Assembly: GCF_031987975.1 (NCBI RefSeq)
Contig: NZ_DALZYX010000004.1
Location: 124,001-188,000 of the forward strand
Length of the DNA: 64,000 nt
Origin: Pseudescherichia sp031987975
GTDB taxonomy: Bacteria; Pseudomonadota; Gammaproteobacteria; Enterobacterales; Enterobacteriaceae
Direction: 5' to 3'
The notes below the pieces were generated by a model. It made no database searches. It saw nothing but the letters and a program-made list of their open reading frames with translations, and was not told the DNA's origin. Position 1 is the first letter of the stretch, and every line of letters begins with the position of its first letter. Positions 9,125-17,485 of this stretch are shown piece after piece. The translations under genes were made by a program, and so were the position numbers.

Positions 9125-9355
9125 ACTGCATTCCTCTTTGCTCATCCGGCGCGGATTGTAAATTTTCTACGGTGGTCGCACCAGCGTAAATGGTGGCGAA
9201 AACAACTATTTCCTTGAAATTTATGACATAAATATTTAAGAACCAAGACAGGAAGGTGAAAAATATCAAAAAAAAGCTATATTTCACTTTGCCCCCGCTG
9301 CGAATGTCCATGATAATGCGCGGCGTTCATGACCTCAAAAATGGCGTAACGTCCT

Positions 9356-10852
9356 ATGTTACATTTGTTTGCTGGCCTGGATCTTCATACCGGGTTGTTA
9401 TTACTACTTGCTCTGGGTTTTGTGCTGTTCTACGAAGCGATCAACGGCTTCCACGATACGGCTAACGCAGTGGCAACCGTGATCTATACTCGCGCATTAC
9501 GCTCGCAGATTGCGGTCGTCATGGCGGCTCTCTTCAACTTCTTTGGCGTTCTGCTTGGCGGCCTGAGCGTAGCCTATGCCATCGTGCATATGTTACCGAC
9601 GGATTTGCTGCTGAACGTCGGCTCGGCGCACGGCCTTGCCATGGTCTTCTCCATGCTGCTGGCCGCAATCATCTGGAACCTGGGTACCTGGTACTTTGGG
9701 CTTCCCGCCTCCAGTTCACATACGCTGATCGGTGCCATTATCGGGATTGGTTTAACCAATGCGCTGATGACCGGTACCTCGCTAGTGGATGCGCTGAACG
9801 TGCCGAAGGTGATCAACATCTTCGCCTCGCTGATCCTCTCGCCGATTGTCGGCCTGGTTTTTGCGGGCGGCCTGGTGTTTATCCTCCGTCGCTACTGGAG
9901 CAATACCAAGAAACGCGCCCGTATTCACCTCACGCCTGCCGAGCGTGAAAAGCAGGACGGCAAGAAAAAACCACCGTTCTGGACGCGTATCGCCCTGATC
10001 CTGTCGGCTATCGGCGTGGCTTTCTCTCACGGCGCGAACGATGGTCAGAAAGGCATCGGCCTGATTATGCTGGTCTTAATCGGCGTTGCGCCGGCGGGCT
10101 TCGTGGTGAACATGAATGCTTCCGGCTACGACATCACCCGTACCCGCGACGCGGTAAACAACGTTGAGACCTGGTTCCAGCAGCATCCCGATCTGCTGCT
10201 GAAGGCAACCGGAGCCGATCCGGTTATCCCAACGCCCGAGCAGACCGTAGGGCCTAACGGCGAGTTTCACTGCCATGCAGGCCGCGCCGTCGTGGCGCTG
10301 GATCGCGCTAAAGCGATGCTGACCAATATCGAAAGCTATGACAAGCTGCCGATTGAGCAGCGCAGCCAGCTGCGTCGCATTATGCTTTGCATCTCTGATA
10401 TCACCGATAAGGTTGCTAAACAGCCGGGAGTGAGCGCTGATGACCAGCGTCTGCTGAAAAAGCTGAAAGGCGATATGCTGAGCACCATTGAGTATGCACC
10501 GGTGTGGATCATCATGGCGGTCGCGCTGGCGCTGGGCCTGGGTACGATGATTGGCTGGCGTCGTGTCGCCACCACCATCGGTGAAAAAATCGGCAAGAAA
10601 GGCATGACCTACGCACAGGGTATGTCGGCCCAGCTCACCTCCGCCGTCTCTATCGGTCTGGCGAGCTATACCGGGATGCCAGTGTCAACCACGCATGTTC
10701 TCTCCTCTTCGGTAGCGGGAACAATGATCGTGGACGGCGGCGGATTACAGCGTAAAACTGTGACCAATATCCTGATGGCCTGGGTTCTGACCCTGCCGGC
10801 AGCGATTTTCCTCTCCGGAGCGCTGTACTGGGTTGCGCTGCACCTGATTTAA
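9356..10852 (+). CDS. pitA: PitA low-affinity phosphate (metal-phosphate) transporter
   Basis: This inner-membrane symporter takes up inorganic phosphate as a neutral metal-phosphate complex with protons. The 498-residue protein begins MLHLFAGLDLHTG like E. coli PitA (499 residues). It carries both PHO4-family signature repeats, FYEAINGFHDTANAVAT near residue 25 and FSHGANDGQKGIGL near 225, plus a cytoplasmic loop between about 240 and 400 that is less conserved. About ten transmembrane helices are visible. Two phosphoesterases at the left of the window might furnish its substrate, but no common regulation is visible. It ends at a strong terminator and faces uspB. Confidence 0.97.
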   Translation: MLHLFAGLDLHTGLLLLLALGFVLFYEAINGFHDTANAVATVIYTRALRSQIAVVMAALFNFFGVLLGGLSVAYAIVHMLPTDLLLNVGSAHGLAMVFSMLLAAIIWNLGTWYFGLPASSSHTLIGAIIGIGLTNALMTGTSLVDALNVPKVINIFASLILSPIVGLVFAGGLVFILRRYWSNTKKRARIHLTPAEREKQDGKKKPPFWTRIALILSAIGVAFSHGANDGQKGIGLIMLVLIGVAPAGFVVNMNASGYDITRTRDAVNNVETWFQQHPDLLLKATGADPVIPTPEQTVGPNGEFHCHAGRAVVALDRAKAMLTNIESYDKLPIEQRSQLRRIMLCISDITDKVAKQPGVSADDQRLLKKLKGDMLSTIEYAPVWIIMAVALALGLGTMIGWRRVATTIGEKIGKKGMTYAQGMSAQLTSAVSIGLASYTGMPVSTTHVLSSSVAGTMIVDGGGLQRKTVTNILMAWVLTLPAAIFLSGALYWVALHLI

Positions 10853-10866
10853 TCGGTGACGGGCAC

Positions 10867-10899
10867 AAAAAAAGCGGGCCGTAATGGTCCGCTTTTTTT
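10867..10899. terminator. Bidirectional terminator, pitA / uspB
   Basis: AGCGGGCC and GGTCCGCT form the stem around a 5-nt loop, flanked by an A-run and a T-run. It can serve both convergent genes. Confidence 0.9.
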
Positions 10900-10910
10900 A
10901 TGGCTAAATT

Positions 10911-11246
10911 TCAGTGCCAAATCATCAGGGCGATCAGGCTGACCACCACCAGCCCGCAAAGGGCGCTGGTTAAAACAAAGTGGCGACGGACCCGTTCACA
11001 GCGACGAATAAACTCATCGTCATGATGATCGCGATAGCGCTGGGCGTAGATATACCACACCAGGCGCATCTGCTTACTTGGCTGGCCGTGCGAGGTAAAA
11101 AAGCCACCGCCGTCCACATATTGATAGAGCAACGGATCGCAACCACGAAGGACAACCAACAGTGCGCGTAGTGATGAGAAGTAACGCGCCATGTTAACCA
11201 CACAAACGATACACAAAGCCCAAAACAGCGCGACAGTGCTGACCAT
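10911..11246 (-). CDS. uspB: UspB, universal stress protein B
   Basis: This 111-residue protein matches E. coli UspB almost residue for residue from MVSTVALFW to the terminal ALMIWH. It has one N-terminal and one C-terminal hydrophobic segment, consistent with an inner-membrane protein with a charged middle (YAQRYRDHHDDEFIRRCERVRR). E. coli UspB is sigma-S dependent and needed for ethanol resistance in stationary phase; its biochemical role is unknown. An upstream in-frame start at 11312 would add 22 poorly conserved residues and is not used here because the family length is exactly 111. Divergent from uspA as in E. coli. Confidence 0.95.
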   Translation of the reverse strand: MVSTVALFWALCIVCVVNMARYFSSLRALLVVLRGCDPLLYQYVDGGGFFTSHGQPSKQMRLVWYIYAQRYRDHHDDEFIRRCERVRRHFVLTSALCGLVVVSLIALMIWH

Positions 11247-11477
11247 ACCCCCTCCCCGGCGACCACCCACGGAGATAGACTCCAGGGCTGACGCTCCCCG
11301 ATTTCCGGCCAATGAGTTCTTTGAAGTGTGTACCAGAAGCCGACGTGGATCACAATTCTACATCCGAGCGGCTTATTTAATAGTGTAGGAGATCTGTTAA
11401 TTATTTCGCCACATCATCGATCTATATCAATGTCGTAACCGACATTTTTTGATGATCTAAACCGTGACCCAGGACAA

Positions 11478-11504
11478 TTGACGACGGGTTTAGAGCGTTA
11501 TAAG
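11478..11504 (+). promoter_or_regulatory. Candidate sigma-70 promoter of uspA in the uspB-uspA gap
   Basis: TTGACG (11478-11483) and TATAAG (11499-11504) are separated by 15 bp, about 140 bp before the uspA start. Both boxes match the consensus at five of six positions but the spacer is short, as is common in activator- or ppGpp-controlled promoters. The whole 396 bp gap (11247-11642) has no gene; downstream of this site is a GC-rich leader ending in the ribosome site GGAAGGAG. Confidence 0.4.
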
Positions 11505-11642
11505 GTAGAAATATCTTCTACAATTAGATCTTTAAGGCCGGGCATCCCCCGCGCAGTGGCACGCAGGACGCGGGACTGACCGCAGCGCGAAAGCAGCGGC
11601 TAAATCCAACGGTCATCGACAACTTATGGAAGGAGTAACATC

Positions 11643-12080
11643 ATGGCTTACAAACATATCCTTATCGCGGTCGATCTCTCTCCTGAGAGCAAGGTACTGG
11701 TAGACAAAGCAGTATCTATGGCACGCCCCTACAATGCGAAAATCTCCCTGATTCATGTCGATGTAAATTACTCCGACCTCTATACCGGGCTGATCGACGT
11801 TAACCTGGGCGATATGCAGAAGCGCATCTCTGAAGAGACCCACAACGCGCTGGCGGAGCTGTCGACTAACGCAGGCTACCCGATTACTGAAACCCTGAGC
11901 GGCAGCGGCGATCTGGGCCAGGTGCTGGTGGACGCCATTAAGAAATACGATATGGATCTGGTGGTCTGCGGCCATCATCAGGACTTCTGGAGCAAGCTGA
12001 TGTCCTCTGCGCGCCAGCTGATCAACACCGTGCACGTTGATATGCTGATTGTTCCGCTGCGCGACGAAGACGACGAGTAA
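11643..12080 (+). CDS. uspA: UspA, universal stress protein A
   Basis: This 145-residue cytoplasmic stress protein has the UspA fold. It begins MAYKHILIAVDLSPESK and ends with a conserved VDMLIVPL strand, as in E. coli UspA (144 residues). The family forms dimers and accumulates when growth stops. The UspA subgroup lacks the G-2X-G-9X-G(S/T) nucleotide loop, and the corresponding segment here, CGHHQDFWSKLMSSAR, also lacks it, so ATP binding is not expected. The ribosome site GGAAGGAG is strong. Next gene on this side in E. coli is dtpB; here rsmJ follows directly on the opposite strand. Confidence 0.96.
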   Translation: MAYKHILIAVDLSPESKVLVDKAVSMARPYNAKISLIHVDVNYSDLYTGLIDVNLGDMQKRISEETHNALAELSTNAGYPITETLSGSGDLGQVLVDAIKKYDMDLVVCGHHQDFWSKLMSSARQLINTVHVDMLIVPLRDEDDE

Positions 12081-12087
12081 GCGAATA

Positions 12088-12118
12088 TTGCCCGGCAGGC
12101 GTCAGCGCCACCGGGCAA
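12088..12118. terminator. REP-like hairpin between uspA and rsmJ
   Basis: TTGCCCGG and CCGGGCAA pair around a loop containing GGCGTCAGCGCC, itself a dyad. It sits between convergent genes, lacks a long T-run, and belongs to the GCCCGG...CCGGGC hairpin family repeated elsewhere in the window. Confidence 0.6.
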
Positions 12119-12121
12119 AGA

Positions 12122-12874
12122 CTACTCCGGCGTGCCGGGGTAGATATCGAACCGGTGACCTTTGGTCACCACTGCATTCTGCGTGGCAACGTCTGCCAGC
12201 GGCGGGGCGTAATCGGGGCGCTTCACTACCACGCGCTTCGTTGCCAGCGTGCGGGCTGGCATCAGCAGGCCATCGGCATCCAGATCCGGCCCTACCAGCG
12301 ATTGAAAGACCCGCATCTCCTTTTTCACCAGCGCACTCTTCTGCTTGTGCGGAAACATCGGATCGAGATAGACCACCTGCGGTCGCGGAGTGATATCCGT
12401 CAGCGACGTCAGGCTTGAGGCATGGATTAATTGCAGACGCTCCCGTAGCCAGGAGCCGATCTCTGCATCGGCATAGCCGCGCGTCAGGCCATCTTCCAGC
12501 AGCGCCGCCACCACCGGGTTACGCTCCAGCATCCGCACCCGACAGCCAATGGATGCCAGCACAAAGGCATCCCGGCCTAATCCTGCGGTGGCATCTACCA
12601 CGTCGGGCAGATAGCTGCCCTTTACCCCTACCGCCTTCGCCACCGCTTCGCCGCGACCGCCGCCAAACTTGCGCCGGTGCGCCATCGCCCCGGAGACAAA
12701 ATCAACGAAGATGCCACCAAGCTTCGGCTCATCGCGCTTGCGCAGCTCAAGATGCTCCGCCGTCAGCGCCAGCGCCATCGGGTTATCGTCGTCATGCTGC
12801 AAGCCAAAGCGGGACGCAAGAAGCGATAAGGCACCGTCTCCGGTGCCTGTTTCATCAATTAAGCAGATTTTCAC
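12122..12874 (-). CDS. rsmJ: RsmJ, 16S rRNA m2G1516 methyltransferase
   Basis: RsmJ methylates G1516 of 16S rRNA using S-adenosylmethionine. The 250-residue protein has the AdoMet-binding motif VVDATAGLGRDAFVLAS near residue 100 and the catalytic-site block VVYLDPMFPHKQKSA near 190, and equals the E. coli length. It begins at a GTG (12874), since VKICLIDETGTGDGAL aligns with the E. coli start MKICLIDE and AAGG lies upstream; longer in-frame extensions run into prlC. The gap from the prlC stop is 7 bp, so the two genes are translationally close and co-transcribed as in E. coli. Confidence 0.95.
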   Translation of the reverse strand: MKICLIDETGTGDGALSLLASRFGLQHDDDNPMALALTAEHLELRKRDEPKLGGIFVDFVSGAMAHRRKFGGGRGEAVAKAVGVKGSYLPDVVDATAGLGRDAFVLASIGCRVRMLERNPVVAALLEDGLTRGYADAEIGSWLRERLQLIHASSLTSLTDITPRPQVVYLDPMFPHKQKSALVKKEMRVFQSLVGPDLDADGLLMPARTLATKRVVVKRPDYAPPLADVATQNAVVTKGHRFDIYPGTPE

Positions 12875-12881
12875 GCCGTGC

Positions 12882-14924
12882 TTAGCCCTTGATGCCATAA
12901 TGCGCCAGCATCGCGTCCAGCTGCGGCTCACGGCCACGGAAGCGTTTGAACAGCTCCATCGGCTCCTCAGAACCACCACGGGTCAGAATATGGTCAAGGA
13001 AAGACTGCCCGGTTTCGCGGTTGAAGATCCCCTCTTCTTCGAAGCGGGAGTAGGCATCCGCCGCCAGCACGTCAGCCCACAGGTAGCTGTAGTAGCCTGC
13101 CGCATAGCCGCCAGCAAAGATATGGCTGAAGGCGTGCGGGAAGCGTCCCCAGTTTGGACCTGGAATGACCGCCACCTGCGTTTTGATTTCGGCCAGGGTT
13201 TCGAGGATTTTCGCCCCCTGCTCCGGGCTGAACTCCGCGTGCAGACGGAAATCGAACAGGCCAAACTCCAGCTGGCGCAGGATAAACAGTGCCGCCTGGT
13301 AGTTTTTCGCCGCCAGCATCTTATCCAGCAGAGTTTTCGGCAGCGGCTCGCCGGTCTCGTAGTGACCAGAGATAAACGCCAGCGCGTCCGGCTCCCAGCA
13401 CCAGTTTTCCATAAATTGGCTCGGCAGCTCTACGGCATCCCATGGTACGCCGCTGATGCCTGCCACGCCAGGTACGGCAATCTGGGTCAGCATATGGTGC
13501 AGACCGTGACCGAACTCGTGGAACAGGGTGATCACTTCATCGTGCGTGAACAGCGCCGGTTTGCCGCTCACCGGACGGTTGAAATTACAGGTCAGATAAG
13601 CCACCGGCTTTTGCAGCGAGCCGTCAGCTCTCAGCATCTGCCCGACGCAGTCGTCCATCCATGCCCCGCCGCGCTTGTTTTCACGGGCGTAGAGATCGAG
13701 GTAGAAGCTGCCGCGCAGTTCGTTGCTCTCGTCATACAGCTCGAAGAAGCGTACGTCCGGATGCCAGACATCGATATCCTTGCGCTCTTTGGCAGTAATA
13801 CCGTAGATGCGCTTAACCACTTCGAACAGGCCGTTAACGGCTTTGTTCTCCGGGAAATAGGGGCGCAGCTGCTCATCGCTGATACTGTAGAGGTGCTGCT
13901 TCTGTTTTTCACTGTAGTAGGCGATATCCCACGGCTGCAGCTCTTCCACGCCAAACTCGGTGCGGGCAAAAGCGCGGAGCTGTTCCAGCTCTTTCTCACC
14001 CTGCGGGCGAGCACGTTTTGCCAGATCCATCAGGAAATCCAGCACCTGCTGCGGATGCTCGGCCATCTTGGTGGCGAGGGATTTGTGGGCATAGTTGTCG
14101 AAGCCCAGCAGCTGCGCCAGCTCATGACGCAGGGCAAGGATCTCTGCCATTACCGGGCTGTTGTCCCACTTGCCAGCGTTCGGTCCCTGATCGGAGGCGC
14201 GGGTGCTGTAGGCGCGGTAAAGCTCTTCGCGCAGAGCCTGGTTATCGCAGTAGGTCATCACCGGCAGATAGCTCGGGATGTCGAGAGTCAGCAACCAGCC
14301 CTCTTGCTCTTTGGCCTGCGCCTGCGCCTGGGCCTGAGCCAGCGCGCTCTCTGGCATGCCGGACAGCTCGGACTCATCGGTAATCAGTTTGCTCCAGCCC
14401 ATGGTGGCGTCGAGCACGTTGTTGCTGTAGGTCGAACCCAGTTCCGAAAGACGGGCGGCGATTTCGCCGTAGCGTTTCTGCTTCTCTTTCGGCAGGCCGA
14501 TGCCGGACAGCTCAAAGTCACGCAGGGCGTTATCCACGGCTTTCATCTGCGCCAGATCCAGCACGGTATAGGCTTCGCCTTCGCGCAGATTGCGCCAGGC
14601 CTGATAAAGCCCTTCGTGCTGACCGACCCAGGTGCTGTATTCAGAGAGCAGCGGCAGGGTCTGCTCGTAGGCTTCACGCAGCTCCGGGCTGTTCTGCACC
14701 GAGTTCAGGTGGCTGATTGGGGAGAAGATGCGGCCCAGACGATCGTCCACCTCCGCCAGCGGCTGGCAAAGATTGTCCCAGGTATAGGGTGCGCCCTGGG
14801 CCACTACGCGCTCTACCGCTTCGCGGCAATCCTCAAGCGCTTTCGTAACGGCGGGAACCACATGCTCAGGTTTAATCTGGGAAAACGGCGGCAATTCGAA
14901 GGGCGTCAGTAATGGATTGGTCAT
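12882..14924 (-). CDS. prlC: PrlC, oligopeptidase A
   Basis: Oligopeptidase A is a cytoplasmic M3 zinc metallopeptidase that degrades short peptides, including cleaved signal peptides. The zinc site FHEFGHGLHHM lies near residue 470, with the second ligand region ELPSQFMENWCWEP some 30 residues on. The protein begins MTNPLLTPFELPP and is 680 residues, the E. coli length; an upstream in-frame extension of 49 residues has no family counterpart and is excluded. The sequence AQAQAQAQAKEQEG near residue 190 is a slightly expanded low-complexity helix. It heads the prlC-rsmJ operon, divergent from rlmJ across 199 bp. Confidence 0.97.
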   Translation of the reverse strand: MTNPLLTPFELPPFSQIKPEHVVPAVTKALEDCREAVERVVAQGAPYTWDNLCQPLAEVDDRLGRIFSPISHLNSVQNSPELREAYEQTLPLLSEYSTWVGQHEGLYQAWRNLREGEAYTVLDLAQMKAVDNALRDFELSGIGLPKEKQKRYGEIAARLSELGSTYSNNVLDATMGWSKLITDESELSGMPESALAQAQAQAQAKEQEGWLLTLDIPSYLPVMTYCDNQALREELYRAYSTRASDQGPNAGKWDNSPVMAEILALRHELAQLLGFDNYAHKSLATKMAEHPQQVLDFLMDLAKRARPQGEKELEQLRAFARTEFGVEELQPWDIAYYSEKQKQHLYSISDEQLRPYFPENKAVNGLFEVVKRIYGITAKERKDIDVWHPDVRFFELYDESNELRGSFYLDLYARENKRGGAWMDDCVGQMLRADGSLQKPVAYLTCNFNRPVSGKPALFTHDEVITLFHEFGHGLHHMLTQIAVPGVAGISGVPWDAVELPSQFMENWCWEPDALAFISGHYETGEPLPKTLLDKMLAAKNYQAALFILRQLEFGLFDFRLHAEFSPEQGAKILETLAEIKTQVAVIPGPNWGRFPHAFSHIFAGGYAAGYYSYLWADVLAADAYSRFEEEGIFNRETGQSFLDHILTRGGSEEPMELFKRFRGREPQLDAMLAHYGIKG

Positions 14925-15123
14925 AAGCGCTGTCCTGTAAAAATAATCGCAAGCGCTCGGGAGGCGCTCGTTCCTGTAAGGTCTAGCATGGGGTTTAGTG
15001 TAGTTAATTTCAATGCCGTAGGTTGCGCTTTTGCGCCCTGGCAACAGCACCGCTGCGGTAATTTGCCGCAATCTGCGATAAACTATCGGCTATCTGTTTT
15101 TACTTCCCAGGATTGTTCCTTCC

Positions 15124-15966
15124 ATGCTCAGTTATCGCCACAGCTTCCACGCCGGCAACCATGCCGACGTCTTAAAACACACCGTTCAGAGCCTGATTAT
15201 TGAATCGCTGAAAGAGAAGGAGAAACCCTTTCTCTATCTGGACACCCACGCAGGCGCGGGCCGTTATCAGCTGAGCAGCGAGCATGCCGAGCGCACCGGC
15301 GAGTACCTGGAAGGCATTGCCCGGATCTGGCAGCAGGACGATCTGCCTGCCGAGCTGGAGCCGTACATCAGCGTCGTTAAACACTTCAATCGTAGCGGCC
15401 AGCTGCGCTACTACCCTGGCTCGCCGCTGATCGCCCGCCAGCTGCTGCGCGAGCATGACAGCCTACAGCTTACCGAGCTGCATCCAAGCGACTTTCCGCT
15501 GCTGCGCTCAGAGTTCCAGAAAGATGACCGCACTCGCGTCGAGCGCGCCGATGGCTACCAGCAGCTGAAATCCAAGCTGCCGCCGGTGTCACGCCGCGGT
15601 CTGATCCTGATTGACCCGCCTTACGAGATCAAAAGCGACTACCAGGCGGTGGTTCAGGGCATCAGCGAAGGTTATAAGCGCTTTGCAACTGGCACCTATG
15701 CGCTGTGGTATCCGGTGGTGATGCGCGCGCAGATCAAACGCATGTTAAAAGAGCTGGAAGCCACCGGCATCCGCCGTATTTTGCAGATTGAACTGGCGGT
15801 GCGTCCGGACAGTGACCAGCGCGGCATGACCGCCTCCGGCATGATTGTCATCAACCCACCATGGAAGCTGGAGCAGCAGATGAAGAGCGTTCTGCCGTGG
15901 CTGCACAGCAAGCTGGTCCCGGCCGGCACTGGCCATACGCTGGTAAACTGGGTCGTACCAGAGTAA
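15124..15966 (+). CDS. rlmJ: RlmJ, 23S rRNA m6A2030 methyltransferase
   Basis: RlmJ adds a methyl group to N6 of A2030 in 23S rRNA. The 280-residue protein equals E. coli RlmJ in length. It shows the family N-terminus MLSYRHSFHAGNHADVLKH, the AdoMet segment LDTHAGAGRY and the adenine-methyltransferase catalytic motif IDPPYE near residue 165. Gor follows 68 bp downstream on the same strand with its own ribosome site. Confidence 0.97.
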   Translation: MLSYRHSFHAGNHADVLKHTVQSLIIESLKEKEKPFLYLDTHAGAGRYQLSSEHAERTGEYLEGIARIWQQDDLPAELEPYISVVKHFNRSGQLRYYPGSPLIARQLLREHDSLQLTELHPSDFPLLRSEFQKDDRTRVERADGYQQLKSKLPPVSRRGLILIDPPYEIKSDYQAVVQGISEGYKRFATGTYALWYPVVMRAQIKRMLKELEATGIRRILQIELAVRPDSDQRGMTASGMIVINPPWKLEQQMKSVLPWLHSKLVPAGTGHTLVNWVVPE

Positions 15967-16034
15967 TCACAGTCATCGGTGGAACCTTCGGGGCATCGCG
16001 TTACACTCACAAAAAAATTCACTAAGGAAACGTT

Positions 16035-17387
16035 ATGACTAAGCACTACGACTACATCGCCATTGGCGGCGGAAGCGGCGGTATTGCGTCTATTAATCGT
16101 GCGGCCATGTACGGCCAGAAATGCGCTCTGATTGAAGCGAAAGAGCTGGGCGGAACCTGCGTGAACGTAGGCTGCGTGCCGAAAAAAGTGATGTGGCATG
16201 CCTCGCAGATTGCCGAAGCGGTAAACCTCTACGGCCCGGACTACGGCTTTGACGCCACCATCAACAACTTTGACTGGCAGCGCCTGGTCGCCAGCCGCAC
16301 GGCGTACATTGACCGCATCCACAGCTCCTATGAGAACGTGCTGGGTAAAAATAACGTGGACGTGATCCGCGGTTTTGCCCGCTTTGTCGATGCCAAAACC
16401 GTTGAGGTCAACGGCGAGACCATCACCGCCGACCATATTCTGATCGCTACCGGCGGGCGTCCGAGCTACCCAAATATTCCCGGTGTTGAGCACGGCATCG
16501 ACTCCGACGGCTTCTTTGAGCTTACCGCCCTGCCGAAACGCGTTGCGGTTGTTGGCGCGGGCTATATCGCCGTTGAGCTGGCAGGCGTGCTGCACGGACT
16601 GGGCGCGGAGACGCACCTGTTTGTGCGTAAGCATGCCCCGCTGCGCAACTTCGATCCGCTGATCGTCGAGACCCTGGTTGAGACAATCATGGCCGACGGT
16701 CCGTCGCTGCATACTAACGCCACGCCGAAAGCCGTAGTGAAAAACAGCGATGGCAGCCTGACCCTGGAGCTGGAGGATGGCCGTAGTGAGACCGTGGATT
16801 GCCTGATCTGGGCGATCGGCCGCGAACCGGCTAACGACACCTTTAACCTGGACGTTACCGGGGTGAAAACCAACGAAAAGGGTCACATCATCGTTGATAA
16901 GTTCCAGAATACCAACGTTCCAGGAATTTATGCGGTAGGTGATAACACCGGTGCGGTTGAGCTGACTCCGGTTGCGGTGGCGGCGGGCCGTCGTCTTTCA
17001 GAGCGTCTGTTCAACAATAAGCCGGAAGAGCATCTGGACTACAGCAACATCCCCACCGTGGTCTTTAGCCACCCGCCTATCGGCACCGTCGGCCTGACCG
17101 AACCGCAGGCTCGGGAGCAGTACGGCGATGATCAGGTGAAGGTCTACACCTCCTCTTTCACCGCCATGTACACCGCCGTCACCCTGCACCGTCAGGCGTG
17201 CCGGATGAAGCTGGTCTGCGTTGGCCCGGAAGAGAAAATCGTCGGCATTCACGGTATCGGCCAGGGCATGGATGAGATCCTGCAGGGCTTCGCCGTCGCA
17301 CTGAAGATGGGCGCAACGAAGAAAGACTTTGATAACACCGTGGCGATCCACCCTACGGCGGCAGAAGAGTTTGTGACGATGCGTTAA
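16035..17387 (+). CDS. gor: Gor, glutathione reductase
   Basis: This FAD enzyme reduces glutathione disulphide with NADPH in the cytoplasm. The FAD fold IAIGGGSGGIASINRAA is followed by the redox-active disulphide GGTCVNVGCVPKK (Cys42, Cys47). The NADPH fold VVGAGYIAVELAGVLHGLG lies near residue 175, and the C-terminal catalytic pair is HPTAAEE (His439, Glu444). The length of 450 matches E. coli. Arg residues after the second fold (VRKHAPLR) fit NADPH preference. It ends at a clear terminator, which marks the left edge of a variable insertion. Confidence 0.98.
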   Translation: MTKHYDYIAIGGGSGGIASINRAAMYGQKCALIEAKELGGTCVNVGCVPKKVMWHASQIAEAVNLYGPDYGFDATINNFDWQRLVASRTAYIDRIHSSYENVLGKNNVDVIRGFARFVDAKTVEVNGETITADHILIATGGRPSYPNIPGVEHGIDSDGFFELTALPKRVAVVGAGYIAVELAGVLHGLGAETHLFVRKHAPLRNFDPLIVETLVETIMADGPSLHTNATPKAVVKNSDGSLTLELEDGRSETVDCLIWAIGREPANDTFNLDVTGVKTNEKGHIIVDKFQNTNVPGIYAVGDNTGAVELTPVAVAAGRRLSERLFNNKPEEHLDYSNIPTVVFSHPPIGTVGLTEPQAREQYGDDQVKVYTSSFTAMYTAVTLHRQACRMKLVCVGPEEKIVGIHGIGQGMDEILQGFAVALKMGATKKDFDNTVAIHPTAAEEFVTMR

Positions 17388-17394
17388 TTAATGG

Positions 17395-17424
17395 AAAACA
17401 CGCAGAAAATTCTGCGTGTTTTTT
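17395..17424 (+). terminator. Rho-independent terminator of gor
   Basis: ACACGCAGAA pairs with TTCTGCGTGT, preceded by AAAA and followed by T6. The flanking A-run may also let it act for the opposite-strand gene ending at 17486. Confidence 0.9.
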
Positions 17425-17485
17425 ACTGAAAAATATTAGGCTGTGCACCAAATTATAAATAATTTTACCCTTACTGCATTTTTAC